Positions 26,550 through 34,051 of a stretch of 44,324 bases of DNA are shown here, piece by piece. Each line of letters opens with the position of its first letter. Positions within the stretch are counted from its first letter, which is position 1. The position numbers and the translations under genes are program-made. A model generated the notes under the pieces. It was not told the DNA's origin, made no database searches, and saw only the letters and a list, made by a program, of their open reading frames with translations. Source of the stretch: Kitasatospora sp. MBT63 (GTDB lineage: Bacteria > Actinomycetota > Actinomycetes > Streptomycetales > Streptomycetaceae); contig NZ_JAIZ01000137.1 of assembly GCF_000710465.2 (NCBI RefSeq), forward strand, positions 1 to 44,324. The letters run 5' to 3'.

Positions 26550-26584
26550 GGCGGGTCGGCCCGGCTGCGCCGGTCCGACCCGCC
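26550..26584 (-). terminator. Hairpin terminator after the MBL-fold gene
   Basis: GGCGGGTCGG (26550-26559) pairs with CCGACCCGCC (26575-26584), and an inner CCGGC/GCCGG pair extends the stem to about 15 bp with one mismatch and a TGC loop. It lies two bases beyond the minus-strand stop codon. Confidence 0.75.
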
Positions 26585-26585
26585 G

Positions 26586-27737
26586 TCAGATCACCGTCTC
26601 CCACCAGCCGTCCAGCTCCGGCGGGTTGTCCACGTCGACCCGCTGGCCGGGCCGCGGCACCACCAGCGGGACGGCCTGCGCCTTGGCCTCCGCCAGCAGC
26701 CGCTCGATCGGCTCCGCCCACGGGTGCAGGCCCAGGTTGAAGGTGCACCAGTGCACCGGGATCAGCAGCTCGGCCCGCAGGTCCAGGTGGGCCCGGACGG
26801 CGTCCTCGGGCGTCATGTGGATGTCGGGCCACGCCACGTCGTACGCGCCGATCTGGACCAGTGCGGCGTCGAACGGGCCGTGCTGCTCGCCGATCCGGGC
26901 GTAGCCCTCGAAGTACCCGGAGTCGCCGGTGTAGTAGACCTTCCGGGTCGGGCCGGCTATCACCCAGGAGCCCCAGAGGGTGGTGTTGCGGGTGGTGCCG
27001 CGGCCGGAGAAGTGGTGCGCCGAGGTGAGGGTGAGGGTCAGCTCGCCGAGGGTGCAGGTCTCGTCCCAGTCCAGCTCGATGATCCGGTGCTCGGGCACGC
27101 CCCAGCGGCGCAGGTGGCCGCCGATGCCGAGCGGCACCGCGAACGGCGCGGACTGCAGCTCGACCAGCTGCTTGACGGTCGCCATGTCGAGGTGGTCGTA
27201 GTGGTCGTGGGAGATCAGCACCGCGTCCACCGGCGGCACCTCGGCCAGCGCGACGGGCACCGGGTGCAGCCGCTTCGGGCCGACCTGGTGGACGGGGGAG
27301 CAGCGGTCGGACCAGATCGGGTCGATCAGCACCCGGGCGCCCTCGACCTCGACCAGCGCGGAGGCGTGCCCGTACCAGACCACCTCGACGCCCTCGGCGG
27401 CCGGGCGGGCGGCGCCGCCGGCGGCCCGCTCCAGCGGCACCGGCAGGCTGGGGCGGCGGCCCGCCCGGTCGTCCAGCAGCATCCGGCGGAAGGTGTCGCC
27501 GTCGGGGCGGCCGGGCTCCTGCTGCGCCAGCGCGCTCGGGGCGTTGTGGAACACCCCGTCGCGGAACTGCGGCGAGTTGCGGACCCGGGCGTCCTTGCTG
27601 CCGTCCGGCCGGCGGCCGAACGCGGCCGGCAGGTCGCGCAGCGACCAGGCGGCGGCGCCGGCCGCGGTGGCCAGCGCGGTCAGGGCCAGCAGGCGGGCAC
27701 GTCGGCCGCTGCCGCTGTTACGGGGGTGGTTGGTCAT
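26586..27737 (-). CDS. MBL-fold metallo-hydrolase, NAPE-PLD/UlaG-like
   Basis: The 383-residue protein has an N-terminal hydrophobic segment (RLLALTALATAAGAAAW) that may be a signal or anchor, followed by a metallo-beta-lactamase fold. The metal motif is SHDHYDHLD, preceded by VEVVWYGHASALVEVEGARVLIDPIW, and later ligands lie in YYTGDSGYFEG and IPVHWCTFNLG. This layout fits the NAPE-PLD-like branch (RomA/UlaG-like), which cleaves phosphoesters or similar. The substrate is not predictable. GGGAAGCGG lies ahead of the ATG. It is a single gene closed by a hairpin. Confidence 0.92.
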   Translation of the reverse strand: MTNHPRNSGSGRRARLLALTALATAAGAAAWSLRDLPAAFGRRPDGSKDARVRNSPQFRDGVFHNAPSALAQQEPGRPDGDTFRRMLLDDRAGRRPSLPVPLERAAGGAARPAAEGVEVVWYGHASALVEVEGARVLIDPIWSDRCSPVHQVGPKRLHPVPVALAEVPPVDAVLISHDHYDHLDMATVKQLVELQSAPFAVPLGIGGHLRRWGVPEHRIIELDWDETCTLGELTLTLTSAHHFSGRGTTRNTTLWGSWVIAGPTRKVYYTGDSGYFEGYARIGEQHGPFDAALVQIGAYDVAWPDIHMTPEDAVRAHLDLRAELLIPVHWCTFNLGLHPWAEPIERLLAEAKAQAVPLVVPRPGQRVDVDNPPELDGWWETVI

Positions 27738-27886
27738 CCGCGTTCCGCTTCCCTTGTGTGGGTTCTCCGGCCGCCCGGCCGGCTGCTCACCGTGCCTCGT
27801 GGGGTGCGAGGCCCAGTGGGCAACGGGTGTGACCGGTCCATGGTTCCCCCTCGGGGGCCTCCCGGGCCAGGTCCGGCCGTACGTAT

Positions 27887-27901
27887 TGTCGGGAAGCGAC
27901 A
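27887..27901. promoter_or_regulatory. Inverted repeat TGTCG-N5-CGACA upstream of fabG
   Basis: A perfect 5-bp inverted repeat with a GGAAG spacer lies about 100 bases before fabG, ahead of a possible -10 box (TACCGT near 27958). It could be a regulator site, but five-base arms are short. Confidence 0.25.
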
Positions 27902-28003
27902 GATACCGCGAGGCGTACCTGTCGGAGCCGTATGGGCCCGACCTTCGGCCGGACCGATACCGTCACAGTGCGTACGCATGCAGGTCAACCAGGAGAGAGG
28001 TGG

Positions 28004-28726
28004 ATGGTGAGCCGCTCGGTTCTCGTCACCGGAGGCAACCGGGGCATCGGCCTCGCGATTGCCCAGGCCTTCGCCGAGGCCGGCGACAAGGTCGCGATCA
28101 CCAGCCGCTCGGGCGAGGTCCCGGAGCAGCTGGCCAAGTTCGACGTGCTCGCGGTCCGCTGCGACATCACCGACGCCGCGCAGGTCGATGCGGCGTTCAC
28201 CGAGGTCGAGGCCGCGCACGGACCGGTCGAGGTGCTGGTCGCCAACGCCGGCATCACCAAGGACACGCTGCTGCTGCGGATGACCGAGGACGACTTCACC
28301 TCGGTCCTGGACACCAACCTCACCGGGACCTTCCGGGTGGTCAAGCGGGCTTCGGCGAAGATGCTGCGGGCCCGAAAGGGCCGGGTCGTGCTGATCTCCT
28401 CGGTGGTCGGTCTGACCGGCTCGCCCGGGCAGGTCAACTACGCAGCGTCCAAGTCCGGCCTGGTCGGGTTCGCCCGGTCGCTGGCGCGCGAGCTCGGCTC
28501 GCGCAACATCACCGTCAACGTGGTCTCCCCGGGTTTCGTGGACACCGACATGACCGCCGTGCTCACCGACGAGCGCCGCGCGGAGATCGTCGCGGGCGTG
28601 CCGCTGGGCCGCTACGCGGCGCCCGCCGAGATCGCCTCGGCCGTGCGCTTCCTCGCCTCGGACGAGGCCGCATACATCACCGGAGCCGTCGTTCCCGTCG
28701 ACGGCGGATTGGGCATGGGTCACTGA
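28004..28726 (+). CDS. fabG: 3-oxoacyl-ACP reductase FabG
   Basis: The 240-residue protein is a classical SDR: NADPH site TGGNRGIGLA at residues 9-18, NAG at 81-83, and the active site Ser133, Tyr146, Lys150 (ISSVVG ... YAASK), ending in PVDGGLGMGH. Immediate linkage to fabI shows it is the beta-ketoacyl-ACP reductase of fatty-acid elongation, corresponding to mycobacterial MabA and (by recollection) S. coelicolor SCO1815. ATG 28004 follows AGGAGAGAGG; GTG 28007 is an alternative. Five bases separate its stop from fabI. Confidence 0.95.
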   Translation: MVSRSVLVTGGNRGIGLAIAQAFAEAGDKVAITSRSGEVPEQLAKFDVLAVRCDITDAAQVDAAFTEVEAAHGPVEVLVANAGITKDTLLLRMTEDDFTSVLDTNLTGTFRVVKRASAKMLRARKGRVVLISSVVGLTGSPGQVNYAASKSGLVGFARSLARELGSRNITVNVVSPGFVDTDMTAVLTDERRAEIVAGVPLGRYAAPAEIASAVRFLASDEAAYITGAVVPVDGGLGMGH

Positions 28727-28731
28727 CCGAC

Positions 28732-29499
28732 ATGAGCGGAATCCTTGCAGGCAAGCGGATCCTCATCACCGGTGTGCTGATGGAGTCCTCCATCGCGTTC
28801 CACACCGCCAAGCTGGCCCAGGAGCAGGGCGCCGAGGTCATCCTGACCGCCTTCCCCCGCCCCAGCCTGACCGAGCGCATCGCCAAGAAGCTCCCCGCCC
28901 CGGCCAAGGTGCTGGAGCTGGACGTGTCCAGCGAGGAGCAGCTCGCGGGCATCGCCGACCAGGTGCGCGAGCACCTGCCGACCCTGGACGGCATCGTCCA
29001 CTCGATCGGCTTCGCCCCGCAGGACGCGCTGGGCGGCAATTTCCTGAACACCCCGTGGGAGTCGGTCGCGACCGCGATGCACGTCTCGGCGTTCTCGCTG
29101 AAGTCGCTGACCATGGCGCTGCTCCCGCTGATGCAGGACGGCGGCTCGGTGGTCGGCCTGACCTTCGACGCGCAGTTCGCCTGGCCGAAGTACGACTGGA
29201 TGGGCCCGGCCAAGGCCGCGCTGGAGGCCACCTCCCGCTACCTGGCCCGTGACCTGGGGCCGCGGAACATCCGCTGCAACCTGGTCTCGGCCGGTCCGAT
29301 CGGCTCGATGGCCGCCAAGTCCATCCCGGGCTTCGGCGAGCTGGCCGACACCTGGAACCACCGGTCCCCGCTGAAGTGGGACCTGAACGACCCGGAGCCG
29401 GCCGGCCGCGGTGTGGTCGCCCTGCTCTCGGACTGGTTCCCGAAGACCACCGGCGAGATCGTCCACGTCGACGGCGGTCTGCACGCGATCGGCGCCTGA
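28732..29499 (+). CDS. fabI: Enoyl-ACP reductase FabI/InhA
   Basis: The 255-residue protein completes the FAS II cycle by reducing enoyl-ACP with NADH. The N-terminus (LAGKRILITGVLMESSIAFHTAK) and HSIGFAPQ are hallmark FabI/InhA blocks. The active site is Tyr154-x6-Lys161 (YDWMGPAK), with Met157 in the place of InhA Met161. It is the predicted target class of triclosan and isoniazid. It lies five bases after fabG and is closed by a 14-bp hairpin. Other fab genes are not in this window. Confidence 0.96.
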   Translation: MSGILAGKRILITGVLMESSIAFHTAKLAQEQGAEVILTAFPRPSLTERIAKKLPAPAKVLELDVSSEEQLAGIADQVREHLPTLDGIVHSIGFAPQDALGGNFLNTPWESVATAMHVSAFSLKSLTMALLPLMQDGGSVVGLTFDAQFAWPKYDWMGPAKAALEATSRYLARDLGPRNIRCNLVSAGPIGSMAAKSIPGFGELADTWNHRSPLKWDLNDPEPAGRGVVALLSDWFPKTTGEIVHVDGGLHAIGA

Positions 29500-29527
29500 C
29501 GCCCCGCGTCCCGCCCCGAAGCACCAC

Positions 29528-29559
29528 TGCCCGGCCCGCTCCTCGGAGCGGGCCGGGCA
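29528..29559. terminator. Hairpin between fabI and the GntR gene
   Basis: TGCCCGGCCCGCTC (29528-29541) pairs perfectly with GAGCGGGCCGGGCA (29546-29559), a 14-bp stem with a CTCG tetraloop. It lies between two convergent genes and probably serves both. Confidence 0.82.
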
Positions 29560-29596
29560 GCGTGCTGTGGTGGGTGCGTGCGCGGCGGGCGGCGGG

Positions 29597-30265
29597 TCAG
29601 CCGTCCTGCCCGCAGCCGATGGCCCGGCCGGCCTCGGCGGAGGCGGCCTGGGCGTCCATCGCCCGGATGCCGTCGATGATGCCCCGGTGGTCGAGGAAGC
29701 GGTCCGGCGTGAGCTCGGGGCCGACGTCGCGGCGCAGGTGGGCACGGGTGACCTCGCCGAGGTCGGCGTAGACCGCGGCCAGTACGTCGTTGTGGGCCGC
29801 GGCCACCACGGCCTGGTGGAAGGCGGCGTCCGCCTGGACGAAGTGCTCCGGGTCGCCGGCGTGCCAGGCGGCGTCCCGGCGGGTCAGGGTCGACTCCAGC
29901 AGCTCCAGGTCCCGGTCGGTGCGGCGCAGCGCCGCCAGCCCGGCGGCGGCGGTCTCCAGGGTCGCCCGCAACTCGGCGACCTGCGCGCCGTCGGCGTCGG
30001 CGAACCGGCGGTGCATCACCCCGGCCAGCTCGCTGGTGGCCAGCACGTAGGTGCCGGAGCCCTGGCGGATGTCGAGCAGCCCGTTGTGCGCGAGGGCCCG
30101 CACGGCCTCGCGGACGGTGTTGCGGGCCACCCCGAGCTGTTCGACCAGCTCCGCCTCGGTGGGGATGCGCGAGCCGACCGGCCACTCGCCCGAGGTGATC
30201 TGGGCGCGCAACTGCGCGATCACCTGATCGGAGAGCGGTGCGCGACGCGTGGTCGACAGGGCCAT
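29597..30265 (-). CDS. GntR-family regulator, FadR/FCD subgroup
   Basis: The 222-residue protein has an N-terminal GntR winged helix (LSDQVIAQLRAQITSGEWPVGSRIPTEAELVEQLGVARNTVREAVRALAHNGLLDIRQGSGTYV, residues 11-75) and an FCD-type helical effector domain with LRATLETAAAGLAA and the metal-binding-type residues DAAFHQAVVAAAHN and a later His. It is divergent from the MFS transporter, and the palindrome 30328-30344 in the shared region is its likely operator. AAGGAG precedes the ATG. The natural ligand is unknown; repression of the transporter and of itself is the simplest model. Confidence 0.92.
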   Translation of the reverse strand: MALSTTRRAPLSDQVIAQLRAQITSGEWPVGSRIPTEAELVEQLGVARNTVREAVRALAHNGLLDIRQGSGTYVLATSELAGVMHRRFADADGAQVAELRATLETAAAGLAALRRTDRDLELLESTLTRRDAAWHAGDPEHFVQADAAFHQAVVAAAHNDVLAAVYADLGEVTRAHLRRDVGPELTPDRFLDHRGIIDGIRAMDAQAASAEAGRAIGCGQDG

Positions 30266-30327
30266 GGGTCAGGGCTCCTTGCTGCTGTGGTGAGGGTCTC
30301 CAGGATACCGGCGTGCATTAATTCATC

Positions 30328-30344
30328 CCATGATTCTATGATGG
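30328..30344. promoter_or_regulatory. Operator-like palindrome CCATGATTCTATGATGG
   Basis: The 17-bp sequence reads CCATNATNNNATNATGG on both strands. It overlaps the -10 box TATGAT (30337-30342) of the transporter and lies just upstream of a possible -10 (TATCCT, 30307-30302 on the minus strand) of the GntR gene. The size and position fit a GntR-family dimer site. Confidence 0.55.
30337..30342 (+). promoter_or_regulatory. -10 box TATGAT for the MFS gene (leaderless)
   Basis: TATGAT ends seven bases before the ATG at 30350. The upstream ATGs at 30338 and 30341 lie inside this box and could not be transcribed from it, which decides the start. Confidence 0.5.
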
Positions 30345-30349
30345 CCGCT

Positions 30350-31687
30350 ATGGCGACCGCAGCAGACACCACCACGACCGAGGGGCCCGCGTCCGGGGCA
30401 CCGCACCACGCACCCTCCGAGCACGCACCCGCCGAGCACCCCGCCGCCGACGCGACCACGCCCGCCGGCACCCGCTCCCGCCACCTCTCCTGGCTGCTGG
30501 CGGCCGCCATCGTGGCCGCGGCCCTCAACCTGCGCCCGGTGGTCACCAGCCTCGGCCCGCTGCTCGACCAGGTCCGCTCCGGCCTCGGGATGAGCGCCAC
30601 GGTGGCCGGGCTGCTCACCGCCGTCCCCTCGCTCTGCTTCGCCGGCTTCGGCATCGCCGCGCCCGCGCTGGCCCGACGGACCGGACCGATCGCGGTGGTG
30701 GCCGCCGGCATGGGCGCCATCGCCGTCGGCCTGCTGGCCCGCGCGTTCACCGGCTCCACCGCCCTGTTCCTGCTGCTCACCGCCGTGGCGCTGGCCGGGG
30801 TCGCGGTCTCCAACGTGCTGCTGCCGGTGGTCATCAAGCGGTACTTCCCGGACCGGGTCGGCCCGATGATCGGCCTGTACTCGATGGCGCTGTCGGTCGG
30901 CACCTCGGCCGCCGCGGCGGCCACCGTCCCGCTGACCTCCGCGCTCGGCGGCAGCTGGCGGCTCGGCCTCGGCGTCTGGGGCCTGCTGGCCGCCGCCGCG
31001 CTGGCGCTGTGGGCGGTGACGGCCTTCCTGCGCCGCGACCGCGGCGAGGCCGGCCCGAACCGCCCGGGCGCCGCCAAGCTGCCCATCCTGCGCAGCCGCA
31101 CCGCCTGGGCGCTGGCCGTCTTCTTCGGCCTGCAGTCCACCAGCGCGTACGCCGCGATGGGCTGGCTGCCCAAGATCTACCAGGACGCCGGGGTCTCCGG
31201 GTCCAGCTCCGGGGTGCTGCTGGCGATCGTGATGGCGATCAGCGTGCCCGCCTCCTTCGTGCTGCCGAACCTCGCGGTGCGCCGCGGTGACCAGCGGATC
31301 TTCGTGGTGGTGCTGGCCCTGTGCGGGATCGCCGGCTACACCGGCCTGGCGCTGGCCGCCGGTACCGCGTCCTGGCTGTGGGCCTGCCTGGTGGGCCTGT
31401 CGATGTGCGCCTTCCCGCTGGCCCTGACCATGATCGGCCTACGCGCCCGCACCCCGGGCGGCGTCGGCCAGCTGTCGGCCTTCGCCCAGAGCGTCGGCTA
31501 CCTGATCTCGATCCCCGGCCCGATCCTGATCGGCAGCCTCTACCAGTGGACCGGCGGCTGGTACCTGCCGCTGGGCTTCCTCGCGGTGCTGCTGGTCCCG
31601 CAGATGGCGGTCGGTCTGCGGGCCGCCAGGGCCAGGCACATCGAGGACGAGGCGCAGCCCGCCGCCCCCGGGCGGGTGGCGTCGTAA
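30350..31687 (+). CDS. MFS transporter, CynX/NimT family
   Basis: The 445-residue protein has a 45-residue hydrophilic His/Thr/Ala-rich start and then 12 transmembrane helices. The first helix (WLLAAAIVAAALNLRPVVTSLGPLLDQVRSGLGMS) has the NLRP-x-x-T-S pattern of the CynX/NimT subfamily, named for cyanate and 2-nitroimidazole transport. Substrate here is unknown. I place the start at ATG 30350, seven bases after the -10 box. It is divergent from the GntR regulator, whose probable operator covers the promoter, and a 40-aa membrane peptide follows after 20 bases. Confidence 0.92.
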   Translation: MATAADTTTTEGPASGAPHHAPSEHAPAEHPAADATTPAGTRSRHLSWLLAAAIVAAALNLRPVVTSLGPLLDQVRSGLGMSATVAGLLTAVPSLCFAGFGIAAPALARRTGPIAVVAAGMGAIAVGLLARAFTGSTALFLLLTAVALAGVAVSNVLLPVVIKRYFPDRVGPMIGLYSMALSVGTSAAAAATVPLTSALGGSWRLGLGVWGLLAAAALALWAVTAFLRRDRGEAGPNRPGAAKLPILRSRTAWALAVFFGLQSTSAYAAMGWLPKIYQDAGVSGSSSGVLLAIVMAISVPASFVLPNLAVRRGDQRIFVVVLALCGIAGYTGLALAAGTASWLWACLVGLSMCAFPLALTMIGLRARTPGGVGQLSAFAQSVGYLISIPGPILIGSLYQWTGGWYLPLGFLAVLLVPQMAVGLRAARARHIEDEAQPAAPGRVAS

Positions 31688-31694
31688 GGGATGG

Positions 31695-31700
31695 CAGACT
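31695..31700 (+). promoter_or_regulatory. Possible -10 box CAGACT before the 40-aa peptide gene
   Basis: CAGACT lies seven bases before the ATG at 31708, while no Shine-Dalgarno sequence is at a normal distance. The peptide may therefore also be made from its own leaderless message in addition to read-through from the transporter. Confidence 0.35.
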
Positions 31701-31707
31701 TTCCGGT

Positions 31708-31830
31708 ATGCCAGTTCTCGAACCCAACCCCCCGAACGGCCAGAAGAAGCTGCTGCAGCTGCTCGGCATGATCGCCGGCGTCGTGGTGGCGGTGGCCGTG
31801 GTCGCCATCGTCGCCGCCAACCTCGGCTGA
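31708..31830 (+). CDS. SGM_5486-type transporter-associated membrane peptide (40 aa)
   Basis: This 40-residue peptide (start MPVLEPNPPNGQKKLL) has a short Pro/Asn-rich cytoplasmic end, a Lys-Lys pair, and a single transmembrane helix (GMIAGVVVAVAVVAIVAANLG). It matches my memory of the SGM_5486 family, short proteins encoded after CynX/NimT-type transporters in streptomycetes. It lies 20 bases after the MFS stop on the same strand. A role as a small subunit or stabiliser of the transporter is inferred only from the conserved pairing. Confidence 0.82.
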   Translation: MPVLEPNPPNGQKKLLQLLGMIAGVVVAVAVVAIVAANLG

Positions 31831-31920
31831 CGGTGGCCCACCGCAACCGCTCCACTCCTGCGGGTGGCGCCGCCGTGGAGCCCGCGCCCGGCGGCTGATT
31901 TTCTGCGAAGCTCTGGGGGT

Positions 31921-32448
31921 ATGAGCGCCGACACACCCCGAAGGATCATCGTTCTCCGCCACGCCCGGGCGGACTGGCCCAACCAGGTCGCCGACCACGA
32001 GCGCCCCCTGGCCGACCGGGGCCGTGTCCAGGCCACCGAGGCCGGCCAGTGGCTGGTCGACTCCGGCATCAACCCCGACCACGTGCTCTGCTCCTCCGCG
32101 CTGCGCACCCGGGAGACCTGGAAGCTGGTCGCCCACGAGCTGCCCAAGCGGCACCGCAGGACGGTGTTCGAGGAGCGGGTGTACGAGGCCAGCCCCGGCC
32201 AGATCATCGAGGTCCTCCAGGAGACCCCGGACGACAGCGCCGACCTGCTGCTGGTGGGCCACAACCCGGGGGTGCTCGGACTCACCCAGGTGCTCGCCGG
32301 GGACGCCGGCGACGCCGACGCGCTCAACCGGCTGCGGCTGAACGGCTTCCCCACCGGCGCCATCGCGGTGCTCAGCTTCACCGGCCACTGGAAGGGCATC
32401 GAGCCCGGCGCGGCCCAGCTCGACTCGTACCACACGCTGCCGGAGTAG
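31921..32448 (+). CDS. SixA-like phosphohistidine phosphatase (histidine phosphatase family)
   Basis: The 175-residue protein has the histidine phosphatase core: IIVLRHARADW with nucleophile His14 (RHA, as in SixA, instead of RHG), the DHERPLADRGRVQATEAGQWL block, CSSALRTRETW with the second Arg, and LLVGHNPGVLGL with His114. SixA removes phosphate from phosphohistidine of phosphotransfer proteins such as ArcB or NPr. The target here is unknown. The ATG is preceded by GGGGG only, so initiation may be unusual. It converges with serB across a long hairpin. Confidence 0.9.
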   Translation: MSADTPRRIIVLRHARADWPNQVADHERPLADRGRVQATEAGQWLVDSGINPDHVLCSSALRTRETWKLVAHELPKRHRRTVFEERVYEASPGQIIEVLQETPDDSADLLLVGHNPGVLGLTQVLAGDAGDADALNRLRLNGFPTGAIAVLSFTGHWKGIEPGAAQLDSYHTLPE

Positions 32449-32449
32449 G

Positions 32450-32510
32450 CCGGCACACGGCGAAGGCCGGGACCGCCACGGTGGTCCCGGCCTTCGCCGT
32501 CGTGTGCCGG
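32450..32510. terminator. Long bidirectional hairpin between sixA-like gene and serB
   Basis: The 25-base arm 32450-32474 pairs with 32483-32510, with one small bulge near 32500 and an eight-base loop. It begins two bases after one stop codon and ends 39 bases before the other, so it can end both convergent transcripts. Confidence 0.85.
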
Positions 32511-32549
32511 CGTGCCCGTCCGGTGGGCACGGCCACCGGACGGGCGCGG

Positions 32550-33806
32550 TCACTCGGTGGGCGTGCCGTCCAGCTCGTCGGCGGCCTCGACCTCTTCGCG
32601 GGTGATGCCCAGCAGGTACAGCACGGTGTCCAGGAACGGAAGGTTCACCGCCACCTCGGCGGCCTCCTGGACCACCGGCTTGGCGTTGAAGGCAACCCCG
32701 AGCCCGGCCGCGTTCAGCATGTCCAGGTCGTTGGCGCCGTCCCCGATCGCCACCGTCTGGGCCAGCGGCACCCGGGCCTGCTCGGCGAACCTGGCCAGCC
32801 AGCGGGCCTTGCCGGCCCGGTCCACGATCTCCCCGGTGACCCGGCCGGTGAACTTCCCGTCCGCCACCTCCAGGGTGTTGGCCGCCGCGAAGTCCAGCCC
32901 GAGCAGCTCCACCAGGTGGTCGGTGACCTGGGTGAACCCGCCGGAGACGATGCCGACCTGGTAGCCGAGCCGCTGCAGGGTACGGATCAGGGTGCGGGCG
33001 CCCGGCGTCAGCCGTACCTCGGTGCGGACCTTCTCCACCACACCGGCGTCCAGGCCCGCCAGCAGCGCCACCCGGGCCCGCAGCGACTCCGCGAAGTCCA
33101 GCTCGCCGCGCATCGCCGCGGCGGTCACCTCGGCGACCTCCTGCTCGCAGCCGGCGTGCGCCGCGAACAGCTCGATCACCTCGTCCTGGATCAGCGTGGA
33201 GTCGACGTCCATCACCACCAGGCGCTTGGCCCGCCGGTGCAGCCCCGCCTCCGCCACCGCGACGTCCACCCGCTGGGCGGCCGCCTCCTGGGCGAGCTCG
33301 GTGCGCAGCACCTCGGTGGGGACGCCCGAGACGGTCAGCTCGACCGCGGTGACCGGGTACTTGGCGAGCCGGAACACCCGGTCGATGTTGGCGCCGACGT
33401 CGGAGATCCGCCCGCTCAGCGCGGCCACGGCGGCGGCGGTCAGCGGATGGCCGAGCACGGTGACGTGCGAGCGGCCCTCCCGGCGGGGCCGGTTGTCGCC
33501 GAGCCCGGAGATGATCTCGGTCTGGAGCTTCATCTCCTCGGCCCAGCGGTGCACGGCGACCCGCAGCTCGCCCTCGGCGTCCGCGGCGTGCGGGGGAGTG
33601 ACCAGGGTGCAGAGCGTTATCCGCCCCCGGGTGACCATCTGCTCGAAGTCGATCACGTCGACGCCGAAGTCGGAGAGCATGGTGAACAGGCCCGCCGTGA
33701 TACCGGGGCGGTCCTTGCCGAACACCTTGACCAGCAGCGTGCGCTCGTCGGCGGTCCGGGACTGTGCGGCGGGGAGAGGCTCAGCGGCCGGATCAGTTGC
33801 GTCCAT
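32550..33806 (-). CDS. serB: Phosphoserine phosphatase SerB with N-terminal ACT domains
   Basis: SerB catalyses the last step of serine synthesis, phosphoserine to serine. The 418-residue protein has two N-terminal ACT-like domains (about 22-100 and 112-185; the first opens LLVKVFGKDRPGITAGLFTML), then a HAD domain with nucleophile Asp200 in VVMDVDSTLI (Asp202 is the acid/base), the SGGFT motif II, and IGDGANDLDML motif IV. This ACT-ACT-HAD form is like M. tuberculosis SerB2, whose ACT domains sense serine. ATG 33806 with GGGAGG four bases upstream was chosen over the upstream GTG at 33818. Confidence 0.95.
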   Translation of the reverse strand: MDATDPAAEPLPAAQSRTADERTLLVKVFGKDRPGITAGLFTMLSDFGVDVIDFEQMVTRGRITLCTLVTPPHAADAEGELRVAVHRWAEEMKLQTEIISGLGDNRPRREGRSHVTVLGHPLTAAAVAALSGRISDVGANIDRVFRLAKYPVTAVELTVSGVPTEVLRTELAQEAAAQRVDVAVAEAGLHRRAKRLVVMDVDSTLIQDEVIELFAAHAGCEQEVAEVTAAAMRGELDFAESLRARVALLAGLDAGVVEKVRTEVRLTPGARTLIRTLQRLGYQVGIVSGGFTQVTDHLVELLGLDFAAANTLEVADGKFTGRVTGEIVDRAGKARWLARFAEQARVPLAQTVAIGDGANDLDMLNAAGLGVAFNAKPVVQEAAEVAVNLPFLDTVLYLLGITREEVEAADELDGTPTE

Positions 33807-33918
33807 GGTGCCTCCCACGCTACCGGGCCGGAGGCCGGGCCCACCGCACCGGTCCGCACCCTGGGACGGCCGGACCGTTCGCCTGCACCGCCCGTGTCAC
33901 CGGCCCCCACGAGCTGTG

Positions 33919-33946
33919 TTGCCACCCGGTCACAGTCTCCTAGGTG
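33919..33946 (+). promoter_or_regulatory. Putative promoter TTGCCA-16-TAGGTG for the FHA-ABC gene
   Basis: TTGCCA (33919-33924) and TAGGTG (33941-33946) have 16-base spacing. An inverted repeat GTCAC-N10-GTGAC (33929-33948) overlaps it and might be an operator. Confidence 0.35.
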
Positions 33947-34051
33947 ACTTTCAGGTACGGCACAACGGCTGGAATGATTCCCCCCGTCACATCACATGAC
34001 CCCCGCGACCGGGGGCGAACCGGGGGACCGAGAGAGCGGGGCAGGCCGACA

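Noticed and set aside
29411..30349. Plus-strand extension of the MFS transporter upstream across the GntR gene
   Set aside because: The extension is the antisense of the GntR coding sequence; promoter and operator elements place the start at 30350.
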